DNA of 64,000 nucleotides, taken from Blattamonas nauphoetae (lineage: Eukaryota > Preaxostyla > Oxymonadida). A program made the position numbers and the translations under genes. Below are positions 62,633 to 64,000 of this stretch, piece after piece (position 1 is the stretch's first letter; each line of letters starts with the position of its first letter). Below the pieces are notes generated by a model. That model did not search any database. It worked only from the letters and a program-made list of their open reading frames with translations, and was not told where the DNA came from. The stretch spans positions 1 through 64,000 of the forward strand of contig JARBJD010000205.1 of assembly GCA_033064195.1 (NCBI GenBank), read 5' to 3'.

Positions 62633-64000
62633 CAGTCTGGCTCAAACCCGCCCACGCGGCTCTAACCCGCCCCCGCGTTTGGAGATGAAAATGGGATCGA
62701 TCGTGAAAATGAAAGTTTTCACTATTAACACATTGATTTTTAAATTCTTTCTCAATTCACCGTTCTCACATCATTTACAGATAGATTTACAAATATTTCT
62801 CAAACAGAACACCGATAACGAATGATAAATGTTGGTGAGTGACTGATCAAATTTGTCGGAATTTTTGGTGAGGTGAGAGAATTTAGGAACTATCATCGTC
62901 TCTATCCATATGTCGAGACATTTTTACGCTTGTTGTTGATGGAGTTGTCAGCGGCAAAGTTGTTTGTATGTACTTTTTCGGAGTTTTCTGCGATTCATCA
63001 CTTTGTCGAGATTCTTTTCGTGTCGAATGAGTTCGTTTAATCTTTTTTGGGACAGGGACAGGTTGATCAGATGATGAGGAAGTATTTTGAGGAGCCATAT
63101 TGAGAACGGTTCCATAGTGAGAGACAGCTGACATGATTTGAGTGTCCTTCACAACCTCCGAGTAAATAGGAATTGGCTCTTCTTTTGGCAGATACTTCTT
63201 GTGGAATTGTCGTAAAACGACATTGGGATCGAATGGGACGAGACCTGTCTCTCGGAAAGACGATAGAATGGTTTCAGGGTTGGAAGCACTGTGAACGGCG
63301 GAGACGAGTGCTGGATACATGGCTTTCCGATAATCAGAGGAAGTAGTGTGAGACTCAGAGATGAATGAGTCGTTGAGTGTGCGTTTGAAATTGGAAAAAA
63401 CGAATCTGTCGCAAGGTTGGAGAAGTGATGTTGTGTGTGGGGGGAGTCTGAGAAGCACAATATTGAATGAATCTGCAAGTCTGTGAAGTCTAACATCATT
63501 TCTAGACTGATGCCCGTCGAACAGAACGAGGGATTTCGCATTCGGCGGGTTTTTCTCTCTTCTTGCAACAATCTCTGGGAAGATCGATTTTTCCATGATC
63601 TCAACGAAAAGATCGGACGTCATCCATCCACTTTCAGTGTAATGCATCTGCATGTTGTGGGTTTCGATTCCACGGAATTCTGTCGCTGGCGTCTTCTTCG
63701 GCCACAAGATATGGGACTTGAGGATCGATCCATCAGCACACACAGAAATCAGTATGCTTGCGTTTTTGACTCGTTTCGCTTTGTTTATCACAGGTGGAGG
63801 GAGAGATGAGTCATGGACGCTGAAAGCGAATGAGTGATTGTCAATTCTGAGAGAGGACTCGTCCATGTTGAAAATGTTGCGGGTTTTGATTTTGAATTGT
63901 TTTGTGGTGTTTTCAAAAAGATTAAACCACGCACAAATATTTGAAACAGACAAAGCAGAAATTCTTTCAGGTTCCATAATTGTTACTGGCGAGGCTGAGA
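62633..64000. mobile_element. Pogo/Tigger-type DNA transposon (left part; continues past window)
   Basis: The left end reads CAGTCTGGCTCAAACCCGCC and is preceded by TA (62631-62632), within the family sequence that reads CAATAAATG in copy 3. TA target use and a CAGT start are typical of pogo-type elements. GC-rich repeats (AACCCGCCC twice) lie just inside. The transposase gene is carried on the minus strand. The right end is not in the window. Confidence 0.85.
62883..64000 (-). CDS. Pogo/Tigger-type transposase, DDE domain (N-terminus outside window)
   Basis: The minus-strand frame is open from the window edge to a stop at 62883. The catalytic core is clear: NMDESSLR (first Asp), SLVLFDGHQSRNDVRLH (second Asp) and LLQPCDRFVFSNFKRTLN (third Asp), with 35 residues between the second and third, as in DD-x-D pogo-type enzymes. 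The LPPHTTSLLQPCD block is diagnostic of this family. The C-terminus is a Ser/Lys-rich tail. The frame has no stop across about 370 residues, so the gene looks whole here, and recent activity is plausible. The DNA-binding N-terminal domain would lie beyond 64000. Confidence 0.92.
   Translation of the reverse strand, partial: SASPVTIMEPERISALSVSNICAWFNLFENTTKQFKIKTRNIFNMDESSLRIDNHSFAFSVHDSSLPPPVINKAKRVKNASILISVCADGSILKSHILWPKKTPATEFRGIETHNMQMHYTESGWMTSDLFVEIMEKSIFPEIVARREKNPPNAKSLVLFDGHQSRNDVRLHRLADSFNIVLLRLPPHTTSLLQPCDRFVFSNFKRTLNDSFISESHTTSSDYRKAMYPALVSAVHSASNPETILSSFRETGLVPFDPNVVLRQFHKKYLPKEEPIPIYSEVVKDTQIMSAVSHYGTVLNMAPQNTSSSSDQPVPVPKKIKRTHSTRKESRQSDESQKTPKKYIQTTLPLTTPSTTSVKMSRHMDRDDDSS

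Overview
This is a gene-dense eukaryotic window, most probably from a free-living or gut-associated protist. The evidence is spliceosomal introns, many of them only 33-150 bp and some with GT donors that are not GTAAGT. TAA, TAG and TGA all end intact genes, so the standard code applies. Large secreted beta-helix surface proteins, one carrying a cytoplasmic pseudokinase, together with expanded families of helical-repeat proteins, resemble what I know of oxymonad genomes such as Blattamonas. That assignment is an inference from style of gene content, not from a marker gene.

Layout. 1-11 kb is a graveyard of duplicated genes: a decayed SPRY/coiled-coil paralogue, helical-repeat family copy 1 (broken and carrying a MITE), a decayed beta-helix gene, a GPI-type beta-helix gene and a frameshifted ARM-like gene. 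11.2-13.4 kb is a mobile element (A) holding fragments of other genes. 14-23.9 kb is the best-preserved part: a beta-helix receptor with pseudokinase, a MetE-type methyltransferase, a two-TM/PH-like protein with a Q-rich tail, a four-TM protein with a long disordered tail, and a SPRY protein. 23.9-26.4 kb is a nested mobile element pair (B inside D). 26.7-28.3 kb encodes a p47-type SEP/UBX protein, a likely Cdc48/p97 adaptor. 28.3-34.1 kb is a giant beta-helix surface gene with two MITEs in it. 34.6-39.8 kb holds a CCCH zinc-finger gene and a long HEAT-like gene.

39.7-48.2 kb is a large inverted duplication of a coiled-coil gene (arms about 1.45 kb). Its spacer holds element C and a chimeric gene that joins the coiled-coil gene's N-terminus to an ARM-like domain. 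48.2-62.6 kb holds four more copies of the roughly 900-residue helical-repeat family. One is whole, one has a single in-frame stop, one is split by a 2.6-kb element with about 100-bp inverted repeats and a 10-bp target duplication, and one is cut off by a pogo/Tigger-type transposon that runs out of the window.

The most striking theme is mobile DNA. Elements A, B and C share hAT-like ends but have unrelated cores, and the cores of A and B look like captured host-gene fragments (Pack-type elements). The MITE at 30.4 kb sits so that splicing from a GTAAGT inside it to an AG at its far edge would keep the reading frame, which is how an introner would behave. I saw no rRNA, tRNA, CRISPR array or retrovirus-like element.
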